This document shows positions 18,995 to 25,945 of a DNA stretch of 25,945 nt, piece by piece (position 1 is the first letter of the stretch; each line of letters begins with the position of its first letter). A program made the translations under genes and the position numbers. This DNA comes from a virus: IMG/VR virus record IMGVR_UViG_3300042335_000096, positions 1 to 25,945 of that record. One strand, written 5' to 3'. Under the pieces are notes generated by a model. That model saw only the letters and a list, made by a program, of their open reading frames with translations. It ran no database searches and was not told the origin of the DNA.

Positions 18995-21328
18995 TTAATA
19001 TGTTGTATAAATTACTCGTAATAAATCTACTTTACTTAATTCACCTTCGCTATAATCGTAAACCTTAATCAATCGATATAAAACCCCATCAACCCAAATA
19101 AACTTACCAAAGTCCAAATTAAAAATATCCTTTTCGGTTAGCTTAAACTTTGCAGTTAATAACCTTGAATCCTTATCGGTTATCTCTGCCATGTAACTTG
19201 AATAATAAGCGTTGAACATATTATTACTCAAAGCACCTGTTGCCAGTGTAAAATAAAGTTCATTTGTAGCGCCGAAATTTAAATCTGCATTTGGGGCATC
19301 CGGATCGTCTAAATGTCCTGCATATCCATAAGATGTTAAATTGCTACCGCCACTAATAGGCGCAGGCGTTTGTTCACCATAAGGCAATCCAATGTCTAAT
19401 ATATCCCAGTTAACGCCAACATCAATTTTTTTGGCTTGCAATATTCTTATATTAGATGCAACCTTTTCCTCTTTGTCTGTTGTTGTGCCATCCCATTTGA
19501 AAATAGCAGATACCACTTTTTGCTGCTCTTCATAACCTACCAACGGCGTGGCTGAAAATATAACCTCATTGCTCGAAGTTTCTTTTGCAAATTCTAATTG
19601 ATTATCAAACTTCCTATCTCCATACCCTTCGTTATATTTCTTTTTATACTTCTCATTATAATAATCTGAATCTGATTTGTATTTAAACTCATAATACCTT
19701 GCATTGATTTCAGACATCGGCTTTATTCTTATTGGCTCTGACCTGTCTAATTTGTCTGACCAGTCTAAATAAGTTGAACTATCCAAATCATAAAAATCAA
19801 CCCAAGGCTCAATGATTAAATGATTTTCTTTGTACTTATCCTCCGTAACCATAAGGTTAAACATTTTAAGAATAGACGCAAAAAAATCCTTTTGAAGTAT
19901 ATTGTACGGCAAAGTATTATTAACGTTAATCGTATTGTTTAATGTATATTCAACAAACCCGGCAGGCTCTTTGCTAATCTTAATAGTCGAATTGGCTAAA
20001 ACCTTAAAAACGGTTGTATTTGTTTTTGGATCGTTAATTGTTATTTTAATAAATAACTTATCATTTGTTTTTAACTCTACAATATTTGATAGTATGTATT
20101 CCCCAATTTGATCACGTTTAGGAATGAAACTTGCAATAACATTATTTACACCAAGACTTTGCTGAATGATATAAACAACTACCGAGCTATTATATTGTGT
20201 ATTATCATATTTTATTAATGATTGTATTTTTATTTTTGTACCTGAGCCAGTGTAAGTATAAACACCACCGGACTTAGTAAATTCACTAAGTGCGCCAACA
20301 TCCTGAAAAACTTGTGTAAATTCTTTTATACCTCCAGTATTTGTATAAGTATCTGTACTATCATTATTGCCATTTACGAAATCAGTTACATCCTTTTTTA
20401 AAAATCCATTATCGTTATTCGGTACAATTAATCTCTTAAAAAAGTTAGTATTAAAAAAATTACTTTCCCATGTAAAACCAGCCTGACTAATTATTTTGTC
20501 CATGTACTCACGTACAAAAAAAGCAGGGCGTAATGTTTTATAATGATAATCGTTTTTATTTTCAGATGCTAATCCATAATCAATTAAAGGATAAAAATAT
20601 CCCGATCCCATTTTACTTACATCTATTGTACAAGGTGATGAAAGCTCTGTTACTACATTTTCTTTCACTGTTATTTCTGTTTCAACACCTAAATAACCAT
20701 TGTAAACCCTTGAAGATATAACTGTATAATTTCCATCATTCGAAGCGCTACCATTAACTGTTATCGTATCGCCTTGTATTAATGGAATGTTTGCAAGTGT
20801 GCAATAAATTTTTTTTGTTGATGCTACAAACGAACTCAATAAAGGCGAATAAGTGTCAACTAAATCCCAACTATTTTTTATATTCGTTGCATTGTACACA
20901 TGATCATGCTCACTAAAATCTAATTCCTGTAATCTTTTATTCCCTAACTTGGCAACAAACCCGCCTAACTCACCAAACAAAGCAATCTCATATTCTATAT
21001 TCTCACCGTCGATTATTATTTCCATTAATCTCATCGCACCCTTTAAAATGATAAGTCCGTTAATTTCAACTAATACATTTGCAGACTTAGCAGCATTGAA
21101 ATTATAACCTACATTTGGAGCGAAGTCATCTGTAAAATTAGCATTGCCAAACTCAAAGATATTACCGAGTAGTTTATTATTCTTAGCCGTACCCGGTAAA
21201 ACAATCGTTTTACTGAACGCAGTTGATTTGCTATCAATGTTGTTGATGTCATCAACGGCATAGGTTATCTGATGAGTAAACCCTTCGTTAACATCTAATT
21301 CCTGACCTTCAATAAATAATCTTATCAT
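18995..21328 (-). CDS. Large tail-tip / baseplate hub candidate, 777 residues
   Basis: The N terminus (MIRLFIEGQELDVNEGFTHQ, then STAFSKTIVLPGTAKNNKLL) is a signature I associate with a large Bacteroidota phage tail protein. The body is beta-rich with several Ig-like or oligosaccharide-binding-like segments (GDTITVNGSASNDGNYTVIS), and the C terminus (FGKFIWVDGVLYRLIKVYDY) resembles hub-type strands. It lies between a second tail protein and the tape measure with 4-base and 1-base junctions, so it probably forms part of the tail tip that opens the tube. No hydrolase motif is visible. Exact role is inferred. Confidence 0.6.
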   Translation of the reverse strand: MIRLFIEGQELDVNEGFTHQITYAVDDINNIDSKSTAFSKTIVLPGTAKNNKLLGNIFEFGNANFTDDFAPNVGYNFNAAKSANVLVEINGLIILKGAMRLMEIIIDGENIEYEIALFGELGGFVAKLGNKRLQELDFSEHDHVYNATNIKNSWDLVDTYSPLLSSFVASTKKIYCTLANIPLIQGDTITVNGSASNDGNYTVISSRVYNGYLGVETEITVKENVVTELSSPCTIDVSKMGSGYFYPLIDYGLASENKNDYHYKTLRPAFFVREYMDKIISQAGFTWESNFFNTNFFKRLIVPNNDNGFLKKDVTDFVNGNNDSTDTYTNTGGIKEFTQVFQDVGALSEFTKSGGVYTYTGSGTKIKIQSLIKYDNTQYNSSVVVYIIQQSLGVNNVIASFIPKRDQIGEYILSNIVELKTNDKLFIKITINDPKTNTTVFKVLANSTIKISKEPAGFVEYTLNNTINVNNTLPYNILQKDFFASILKMFNLMVTEDKYKENHLIIEPWVDFYDLDSSTYLDWSDKLDRSEPIRIKPMSEINARYYEFKYKSDSDYYNEKYKKKYNEGYGDRKFDNQLEFAKETSSNEVIFSATPLVGYEEQQKVVSAIFKWDGTTTDKEEKVASNIRILQAKKIDVGVNWDILDIGLPYGEQTPAPISGGSNLTSYGYAGHLDDPDAPNADLNFGATNELYFTLATGALSNNMFNAYYSSYMAEITDKDSRLLTAKFKLTEKDIFNLDFGKFIWVDGVLYRLIKVYDYSEGELSKVDLLRVIYTTY

Positions 21329-22473
21329 CGTCTGTAGCCGTAGCGTTTTTGGTTAACATCAATATTTACATTCAATACTTTTAACTTATTCGTATTATAA
21401 GTTGAGTATTCGTAGTTCGTGTCCTTAATAGTTACCGGATAATAATTACCATCCAATTCCATGTATATTAAAGGGCTTGCTATTAATTCAGCCAGCCATT
21501 GATATTCTGCATCTGTAGGATAGTCCATAGTTAGATTGTACGACCACATCGCCGTACTCCCGTAATTAATCTTAGATTCATAATAAACATTCTTTGCATT
21601 ATAATAATCAACAGATGAACTACCAAAACGATAATCTTGTTTCTCAAATGCTTTTCTCTGTATGTCCATTGTCAGTTTACTTGCTAATTTAAACCTTGCA
21701 GTATCAAAAACACCGCAGGCATTCATGAAGTGTAAATTAATTGGCGTGTAAATAGGTGAACAATCTAAATATACTTTGAATTTACTTAGATTATTGTTTA
21801 AATCTGTGATTGTATAATAAGCAACGTTTGAATCTATTAAGCCGCTAAATTCATTATTAATAGCCGAAGGGCTTATGTCTAATTGCTGAATGCCATTAAC
21901 GCCAACGCCTATATCCTCTGAATCAATTAATGAATTATTATACCCATAAGTTTCAACTAATAAATCTAAAATGCCAGTCGTTTTAATTCCAATCATTAAT
22001 TTTTCTGTCAAAGTTAATTTAGCATAATTCGGTCTATTCGTTAACCATTTATTGTTGTATTGAGTAAAGTCTAATTTTCTGCGTTTAAATAATGATGGAA
22101 CGTAATTAAATGCCTTTACATTTCCACTTGCCATATTCGTAGTCATAACTCCGCTCACATCCTCACCCACTCTTATAGAATAAGTCAAAGCAACCTCACC
22201 GGATTGCGAAGGCGTTGCTAATAATACACCGCCATTATCAGGTACAAACCATTCATAAGTGACTTCATTTCTAACTATCGGCGAAGCATCAAAATAACCT
22301 TTTCCGTTTGTAGGATCAGGGAATACCTTTACTCTGACTAATTGCTCACTTCCTTTATAGACATCAAAAATATATTTCATGTCCGTACTGCCTGAATTAT
22401 CTGAACTGGCTATGTGCCACAGATTATCTTGCAATGAAGGCTCACCGGATGGACTTATTAAATTACTTATCAT
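21325..22473 (-). CDS. Tail protein, distal-tail candidate, 382 residues
   Basis: The protein begins MISNLISPSGEPSLQDNLWH and contains IASSDNSGSTDMKYIFDVYK and FPDPTNGKGYFDASPIVRNE, a beta-rich pattern seen in Bacteroidota phage tail modules next to the hub candidate. The C-terminal part (DYPTDAEYQWLAELIASPLI, YYPVTIKDTNYEY) also looks like stacked strands. It overlaps the downstream gene as ATGA, so the two are made together and likely interact. It may be a distal tail (Dit-like) protein joining tube and tip, but there is no diagnostic motif. Confidence 0.55.
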   Translation of the reverse strand: MISNLISPSGEPSLQDNLWHIASSDNSGSTDMKYIFDVYKGSEQLVRVKVFPDPTNGKGYFDASPIVRNEVTYEWFVPDNGGVLLATPSQSGEVALTYSIRVGEDVSGVMTTNMASGNVKAFNYVPSLFKRRKLDFTQYNNKWLTNRPNYAKLTLTEKLMIGIKTTGILDLLVETYGYNNSLIDSEDIGVGVNGIQQLDISPSAINNEFSGLIDSNVAYYTITDLNNNLSKFKVYLDCSPIYTPINLHFMNACGVFDTARFKLASKLTMDIQRKAFEKQDYRFGSSSVDYYNAKNVYYESKINYGSTAMWSYNLTMDYPTDAEYQWLAELIASPLIYMELDGNYYPVTIKDTNYEYSTYNTNKLKVLNVNIDVNQKRYGYRR

Positions 22474-22474
22474 T

Positions 22475-23077
22475 TTATTTACTTGAAAATGTTACTGTTA
22501 TATCTTTACCAAACGCCTCTGCCATAACCTCACCAATATCTCCGAATACTTCTTTTACCGCATCATCAAACCACCTTTTCGCTCTTATACCTTTTTTCTT
22601 TATTCCGAATATTGCATTTTTAACCTGAAAATCAATCAATGCTTTCCCACCTCTGCGACTAAATTTTTTTTCCAATTCTTTGTATGCCGGCGAAAATGTT
22701 GTCACTTTCTTTTGTCCACTTCTAACCCACTCCTCAACTGACTTTGCACCTTCGGCATTCATGCCCTTTGTTTTAAACTGATAAGGACTATTTGGAGCCT
22801 TACTTGAATCAGCCCATCCCTTAACACCCTTATTCGTATAGTCGTAATAATCAGCCATTTTTATTGTCATGGTGATCTTACTACCTTGCTTTTCAATTAT
22901 CGGTTGACTAATAGAATCTTCCAAAGCACCGCTTGCAGTTACTCCACGTTGATTTAATAGTTCAATACACTTAACCCTGAAATCCCTTCCCAGTTTTTCT
23001 ATTAAATTTTCAGCTTCAACCGGTACGAACTCTTTACTTCCTATATCCTCCAATAATACGTTTTTGTTGCTCGGCAT
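22475..23077 (-). CDS. HK97 gp10-like protein, 200 residues
   Basis: Features similar to the HK97 gp10 / neck family: an N-terminal helix (LIEKLGRDFRVKCIELLNQR), the RGVTASGALEDSI segment, a Tyr-rich DYYDYTNKGVKGW strand and the basic C-terminal helix (IKKKGIRAKRWFDDAVKEVF). Such proteins join tail and head or help tail completion. Its ATG at 23077 lies 44 bases inside the -1 frame extension of the tail chaperone. Placement in the tail rather than neck module is unusual for gp10 proteins, so a Bacteroidota-specific tail role remains possible. Confidence 0.55.
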   Translation of the reverse strand: MPSNKNVLLEDIGSKEFVPVEAENLIEKLGRDFRVKCIELLNQRGVTASGALEDSISQPIIEKQGSKITMTIKMADYYDYTNKGVKGWADSSKAPNSPYQFKTKGMNAEGAKSVEEWVRSGQKKVTTFSPAYKELEKKFSRRGGKALIDFQVKNAIFGIKKKGIRAKRWFDDAVKEVFGDIGEVMAEAFGKDITVTFSSK

Positions 23078-23309
23078 CTAATTTTCTTTTTACTTTTAAG
23101 TAAGTTAAATCATTTAAAAACTGTAAAACAGGCATCGCCCAAACGCTATCTAAACTGATATTTTCAAATTCTGATACCATTTTGGCTGAATAGATCCAAC
23201 CATAGTTTCTGTCAAATTCTGAACTATCTGATTCGCCTCCTCTTTCTTCTCCTTCGGTAATTCCAAAGAGTGCAGTAAAGTTTTTATTGACTGCGTGAAA
23301 AGAGCGCAA
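23034..23309 (-). CDS. C-terminal extension of the tail assembly chaperone, read by -1 frameshift
   Basis: This -1 frame has 91 codons after the slippery run and no convincing start of its own (only a TTG at the slip point). The frame is open from about 18 bases before the T-run. It encodes FGITEGEERGGESDSSEFDR followed by NYGWIYSAKMVSEFENISLD and WAMPVLQFLNDLTYLKVK; the pattern of aromatic helix, 'WxMPVLQFLNDLTYLK' and basic tail is typical of the C-terminal (T) part of tail chaperones. A -1 slip on the T9 run would join it to residue 162 of the upstream frame, giving a 253-residue fusion comparable to lambda gpGT. Both product and mechanism are inferred from sequence. Confidence 0.7.
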   Translation of the reverse strand: MRSFHAVNKNFTALFGITEGEERGGESDSSEFDRNYGWIYSAKMVSEFENISLDSVWAMPVLQFLNDLTYLKVKRKLDAEQQKRIIGGYRK

Positions 23310-23794
23310 AAAAAAACAGAGGCATGGTACGCTATATTAAAGTCAAGATGTAGCATATCTTCAGCTATTTGCTCATGATCCGTTGCGTCATATTCTTTCA
23401 TTTTAAATCCTTTCCATGTCAGCTTCATAGGATTTGCCATCGATGCCAATATCTTATGCATGTTGCCGATTATGTCATTTGAGAACGTGGCAACCTCTAC
23501 ATATCTTCCGGCATTCATTGGCTTTTTGGTTATCTCGTAGTTAAGAAAATACCACCTGCCATTAACCTTAATTATTTGTTTTGGATTGCCCTTAGTTAAT
23601 TCTTTGCTGAACAAATCAAAAGACTTATTGATATGATTGCAAACCTTATTGAATTTTTTAACATTCATTGTTTCAACTTCGAACTGGCTCTTATCCAATA
23701 GGGTTTGGACTAATAGTATTGATTTATCTAATTCGTCCATCTCCATTTGACTGATTGCATACAGTTGCTGAAATTTTAAAATGGTAATCTTCAT
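23150..23794 (-). CDS. Tail assembly chaperone (G-like product), 214 residues
   Basis: The protein begins MKITILKFQQLYAISQMEMD and contains LLVQTLLDKSQFEVETMNVK and KKFNKVCNHINKSFD, then GRYVEVATFSNDIIGNMHKI. This resembles phage tail chaperones and T4 gp26-like proteins that coat the tape measure before tube assembly. Translation without slipping ends at 23150; a slip after F162 gives the longer fusion. It lies immediately after the large terminase with a 63-base AT-rich gap, and starts the tail module. The 52-residue zero-frame tail (KEKKEEANQIVQNLTETM) looks less conserved in style than the -1 tail. Confidence 0.65.
   Translation of the reverse strand: MKITILKFQQLYAISQMEMDELDKSILLVQTLLDKSQFEVETMNVKKFNKVCNHINKSFDLFSKELTKGNPKQIIKVNGRWYFLNYEITKKPMNAGRYVEVATFSNDIIGNMHKILASMANPMKLTWKGFKMKEYDATDHEQIAEDMLHLDFNIAYHASVFFCALFTQSIKTLLHSLELPKEKKEEANQIVQNLTETMVGSIQPKWYQNLKISV
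23308..23316 (-). other. Nine-T slippery sequence for -1 frameshifting
   Basis: On the minus strand the zero frame reads GTT-TTT-TTT-TGC, which contains T-TTT-TTT, an ideal X-XXY-YYZ heptamer for tandem -1 slippage. After the slip, reading continues TTG-CGC-TCT into the 91-codon extension. It lies at the start of the 160-base overlap of the two frames. Confidence 0.7.
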
Positions 23795-23807
23795 ACTATA
23801 ATATGTG
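23793..23807 (-). promoter_or_regulatory. Shared CACATATTATAGTAT element before the tail chaperone
   Basis: Reads CACATATTATAGTAT on the minus strand and ends within the ATG of the chaperone gene. One mismatch from 15778-15792. Because it touches the start codon, a promoter here would give a leaderless message; a translation or activator role is also possible. Confidence 0.4.
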
Positions 23808-23857
23808 GTTTTTAGTGATGTCGGTTTGTGAGAAAGTAAAAAAACTGTAAAAAAAGT

Positions 23858-25018
23858 TTAAATAAATCGGTAAACCCCCGATGTTTTATGTTCGTTTCTA
23901 CATTTTACGGCAAGTGCTAAGGCGTTCACGCAGTCATCATGATACCCGGAAGGCGCATTGTATCTCACCCCTGTTGATGTATAAACATACTCAAAGGTTT
24001 CTAATTCGTTGACTATCGTACCATCGGGAAAGAATATCTGTCTGTTTTGAATTTCTGATGCAAGCAATTCCATTAACTGCTGCTTAGATTGGCTTGTGTA
24101 TTTAAACCCATGCATACGCTGAAATGACCTTTGTAGATCTTCGGTAATGGCATCACCAACCCCGGTACTATCTATCATTACAGGTCTGCTTTTATCAATG
24201 GTTAGTATTTCATTCTTTGTCTGCATCCAATCTTTCTGAAAGCGATTATAATACGATACCTGACCGTTTATGTCAAGTCCGACTATGACGGTCCAGTCAA
24301 ATGACTTCGCTAAATCAATCCCATAGTACATCGGTTGTAAAGTAGATATTGGGCGTATGCATTCTTTGATATGCTGACTGCCGAAAGGATTAGCAGCGTT
24401 TTCCATTGGATTCGCCATGTACTCCTGCTCAAAGACCGCTTCGGGTAATTGTCGGCGTGCATCATCTATCTCATTAGGATCAATGTATGGATTATCGTAT
24501 GTTGTGAATTTAAACGATTCCCAGTCTGTTTCACGTGAAATGCCTTTATTAAAAATCTTATAAAAGAAATTTTTACCTTTTGGAGTTGAAAGGAATAAAG
24601 CTCTACCTTGATAATCTGTTAAGGTAGGTCTGATTGAATTTAGCCACCCATCTTCAAGATTAGGAATGAATGACGCCTCATCTATTACGACAAGGTGAAA
24701 TTTGCGACCTCTTAAATTATCTAATCGTTCACCGGTGAAAAACTCAACGCTGCCTTCGTTTGGAAATCTTATTATTAAATCAGACTTGTTATTCTCGAAT
24801 GGAACTGATAAAATTAGTTTCTCAAAGAATGTTTTGGCTAATTTGTATGTAGGAGTAATATAGGCAACGGCTTTGCCTAACATGGCATTTTTAATAATTT
24901 CAATTTGACTTACTTCAGACTTTCCAAATCTACGGCCACAGCATACGACTCTAAACCTTGCCTGACTGTCAAGGATTCTTTTTTGGTTAATGTGTGGTTT
25001 AGATAGTTCAATTCTCAT
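23858..25018 (-). CDS. terL: Terminase large subunit, 386 residues
   Basis: Motor domain: Walker A CGRRFGKS (residues 27-34), Walker B LVVIDEA with D113/E114, and coupling motif LSTPKG (143-148). Nuclease domain: D235 in YGIDLAKSFDWT, D283 in MIDSTGVGD and D362 in GYHDDCVNALALA, the usual three-acidic-residue RNase H-like site. The enzyme cuts concatemeric phage DNA and pumps it into the prohead through the portal using ATP. An in-frame TAA stands directly before the ATG at 25018, fixing the start. Length is normal to short. No frameshift or missing residue is seen. Confidence 0.95.
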   Translation of the reverse strand: MRIELSKPHINQKRILDSQARFRVVCCGRRFGKSEVSQIEIIKNAMLGKAVAYITPTYKLAKTFFEKLILSVPFENNKSDLIIRFPNEGSVEFFTGERLDNLRGRKFHLVVIDEASFIPNLEDGWLNSIRPTLTDYQGRALFLSTPKGKNFFYKIFNKGISRETDWESFKFTTYDNPYIDPNEIDDARRQLPEAVFEQEYMANPMENAANPFGSQHIKECIRPISTLQPMYYGIDLAKSFDWTVIVGLDINGQVSYYNRFQKDWMQTKNEILTIDKSRPVMIDSTGVGDAITEDLQRSFQRMHGFKYTSQSKQQLMELLASEIQNRQIFFPDGTIVNELETFEYVYTSTGVRYNAPSGYHDDCVNALALAVKCRNEHKTSGVYRFI

Positions 25019-25064
25019 TTAGTTCTTCTGCTGATTCCGCTCCGTCGGATGGATTCCAGTTCAT
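25008..25064 (-). CDS. Possible 18-residue leader peptide overlapping the terL start
   Basis: An ATG at 25064 opens MNWNPSDGAESAEELNEN and stops at 25008, overlapping the terL start by 11 bases. It is acidic and soluble-looking. Its only support is the overlap and position; it may couple ribosomes into terL after the long non-coding gap, or be a chance ORF. Confidence 0.3.
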   Translation of the reverse strand: MNWNPSDGAESAEELNEN

Positions 25065-25153
25065 AATATAGCTTTACTTTTATTATTTAAAGTCAGTTTA
25101 TAATCTGTCTTATTTAGGCACTATCAGTTCTAATTTGTCCAGTTTTTTAAACT

Positions 25154-25304
25154 ACATAGACAGCTTGTCCATCTATGTGCCTATGTTTACGAAACGTGAA
25201 CAGGTTACAATTTGTAACGCTTTGCACAAAGTATTGTTTTTCAGCACCTTTCGCAAATTATACCTTATCGGATATAATTACACTTATTTCGGTATATTTA
25301 TACC
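25154..25304. repeat. Cluster of inverted repeats in the terS-terL gap
   Basis: The gap 25065-25306 has no supportable gene but contains at least four perfect inverted repeats: ACATAGA/TCTATGT (25154-25178, with an inner GACA/TGTC), GTTACAA-T-TTGTAAC (25204-25218), AATTATA/TATAATT (25256-25279) and GGTATA-TT-TATACC (25291-25304); a CTTT-GCAC-AAAG element lies at 25220-25231. No TAnnTTTG promoter box is seen on the minus strand. Candidates are a packaging (cos/pac) recognition site, operators, or structured leader RNA for terL. Confidence 0.55.
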
Positions 25305-25306
25305 CT

Positions 25307-25681
25307 TTAGAGTATAGTTTTACCTTCAACAAATACAACCTCAATTTTACCGCTATTTTCTACTGTTGCTGATTCTTTCGGTTTTCCGATAGCCCGGCTG
25401 ATTATGGTTTCTAAATTCCATAAACTGCCTTTTTCATAATCTCTCAATAATGCCTTTGCCACCATTCTCTCTAATAAAGTGCATTCCTCATTCTCTGTAA
25501 TGGATTGTATTTCTGTCTTTGTGAGTGCTGCTATGTTCATCAGCGTGTCTGCTATCTCTCTATTGTTGTAACCTAATTCAGATATTTTTGATATGAGTTT
25601 GCGTGGCGCACCGGATGTATTACGCTTCGGGTCAAAGCCCTTTTTAAATGGAGTAAGATTATTTAAACTATTCTTATTCAC
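25307..25681 (-). CDS. Terminase small subunit candidate, 124 residues
   Basis: The N terminus has the motif PFKKGFDPKRNTSGAPRK (residues 11-28), a basic DNA-contacting signature common in small terminase or DUF5681-type phage proteins. The remainder is helical (REIADTLMNIAALTKTEIQS, LLERMVAKALLRDYEKGSLW) with a C-terminal beta tail (GKIEVVFVEGKTIL). Small terminases recognise the packaging site and regulate the large subunit. It starts with GTG at 25681, two bases after the stop of the previous gene, so translation is coupled. The position upstream of terL supports the call, although the 288-base gap to terL is unusual. Confidence 0.7.
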   Translation of the reverse strand: MNKNSLNNLTPFKKGFDPKRNTSGAPRKLISKISELGYNNREIADTLMNIAALTKTEIQSITENEECTLLERMVAKALLRDYEKGSLWNLETIISRAIGKPKESATVENSGKIEVVFVEGKTIL

Positions 25682-25683
25682 AG

Positions 25684-25944
25684 TTATATCACAGATAATT
25701 TATTTTTGTAATGCTCACAAAGTTTATCCATCTCTCCGATATAATATGTTGTAAAATCTTTATATCCTTTATTGTCTTGTTCAAAGTTTCTGTAAAGTAT
25801 TGCTCTTAATCTTTGAGCAGGCGTCTTGACATTTTCAAAGTCTGTCTTTAAACTTTCTATCGTATCCGATTCATCTTTTGTAAACGGCTCGGGCTTAATT
25901 CCTATGTAGCAAAGTTGTTGATTAAGTTTAAATACGTCTGTAAG
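25684..25944 (-). CDS. Unknown phage protein upstream of terS, C-terminal 86 residues (5' end beyond window)
   Basis: The frame is open to the right edge and ends in TAA at 25684-25686, two bases before the GTG of the small-terminase gene. The visible part contains KTPAQRLRAILYRNFEQDNK and DFTTYYIGEMDKLCEHYKNK. I have seen this RLRAVLY...EMEKIIxHYKxKL-like pattern in proteins of unknown role located before terminase genes in Bacteroidota phages. It is all-helical with no membrane segment. Function unknown; start not visible. Confidence 0.65.
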   Translation of the reverse strand, partial: LTDVFKLNQQLCYIGIKPEPFTKDESDTIESLKTDFENVKTPAQRLRAILYRNFEQDNKGYKDFTTYYIGEMDKLCEHYKNKLSVI

Positions 25945-25945
25945 C

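Noticed and set aside
25135-25372. Two plus-strand ORFs of 60-65 codons over the terS-terL gap
   Set aside because: They differ in frame, extend into the small-terminase gene antisense, have Tyr/Phe/Cys-rich shadow composition and would be the only plus-strand genes; the gap is better explained by inverted repeats.
25729-25745. Another TATAATATG-like match near the right edge
   Set aside because: It is inside the coding sequence of the cut-off gene and lacks the CAC end of the 15-base element, so it is probably chance in AT-rich DNA.

Overview
This window is a block of a tailed bacteriophage (or prophage) genome whose host is very probably a member of the Bacteroidota. The DNA is visibly AT-rich. 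Two exported-looking proteins carry Bacteroidota-style signal peptides that end in Ala-Gln. One promoter matches the Bacteroidota layout TTTG-N21-TAnnTTTG. Several structural proteins (XkdF-type protease, DUF6712-type connector, the 'MPCALS' protein after the capsid) belong to families I associate with Bacteroidota phages. Every gene I can support lies on the minus strand, so transcription runs from high to low coordinates. No integrase, repressor or tRNA is visible, so lifestyle cannot be decided. A tape-measure gene and tail assembly chaperone without a visible contractile sheath point to a siphovirus.

Layout in the direction of transcription: (1) 25944-23858, packaging: a cut-off unknown gene, a small-terminase candidate, a 288-base gap crowded with inverted repeats, and the large terminase. 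(2) 23794-16840, tail: a chaperone with a T9 slippery run and a -1 frame extension, a gp10-like protein, two large tail-tip candidates and the tape measure. (3) 16828-9971, head and neck: maturation protease, scaffold-like protein, HK97-fold capsid, a conserved structural protein (possible tail tube), portal and connector proteins. Two strong hairpins sit just after the capsid region and probably set expression levels. (4) 9989-7175, a tail fibre and a small partner, both with signal peptides. (5) 7059-4271, lysis: two small holin-like proteins, a one-piece spanin, a GH24 endolysin, a metallophosphoesterase and two small proteins, closed by a clear terminator at 4222-4249. (6) 4055-1, early/replication region: many small, tightly overlapping genes including an ERF annealing protein, a stand-alone DnaA domain IV protein and a replication initiator that runs off the left edge.

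The order is unusual in two ways: the tail module precedes the head module, and the portal lies about 11 kb from the terminase rather than next to it. Genes are packed with ATGA, TAATG or 8-base overlaps, which I used to choose starts and to recover small genes (48, 46, 58, 48 and 23 residues). The most notable points are the probable -1 frameshift in the tail chaperone, the unimolecular spanin, the signal peptides on fibre proteins, domain fusions in portal and protease, and the hairpin cluster between the terminase genes.
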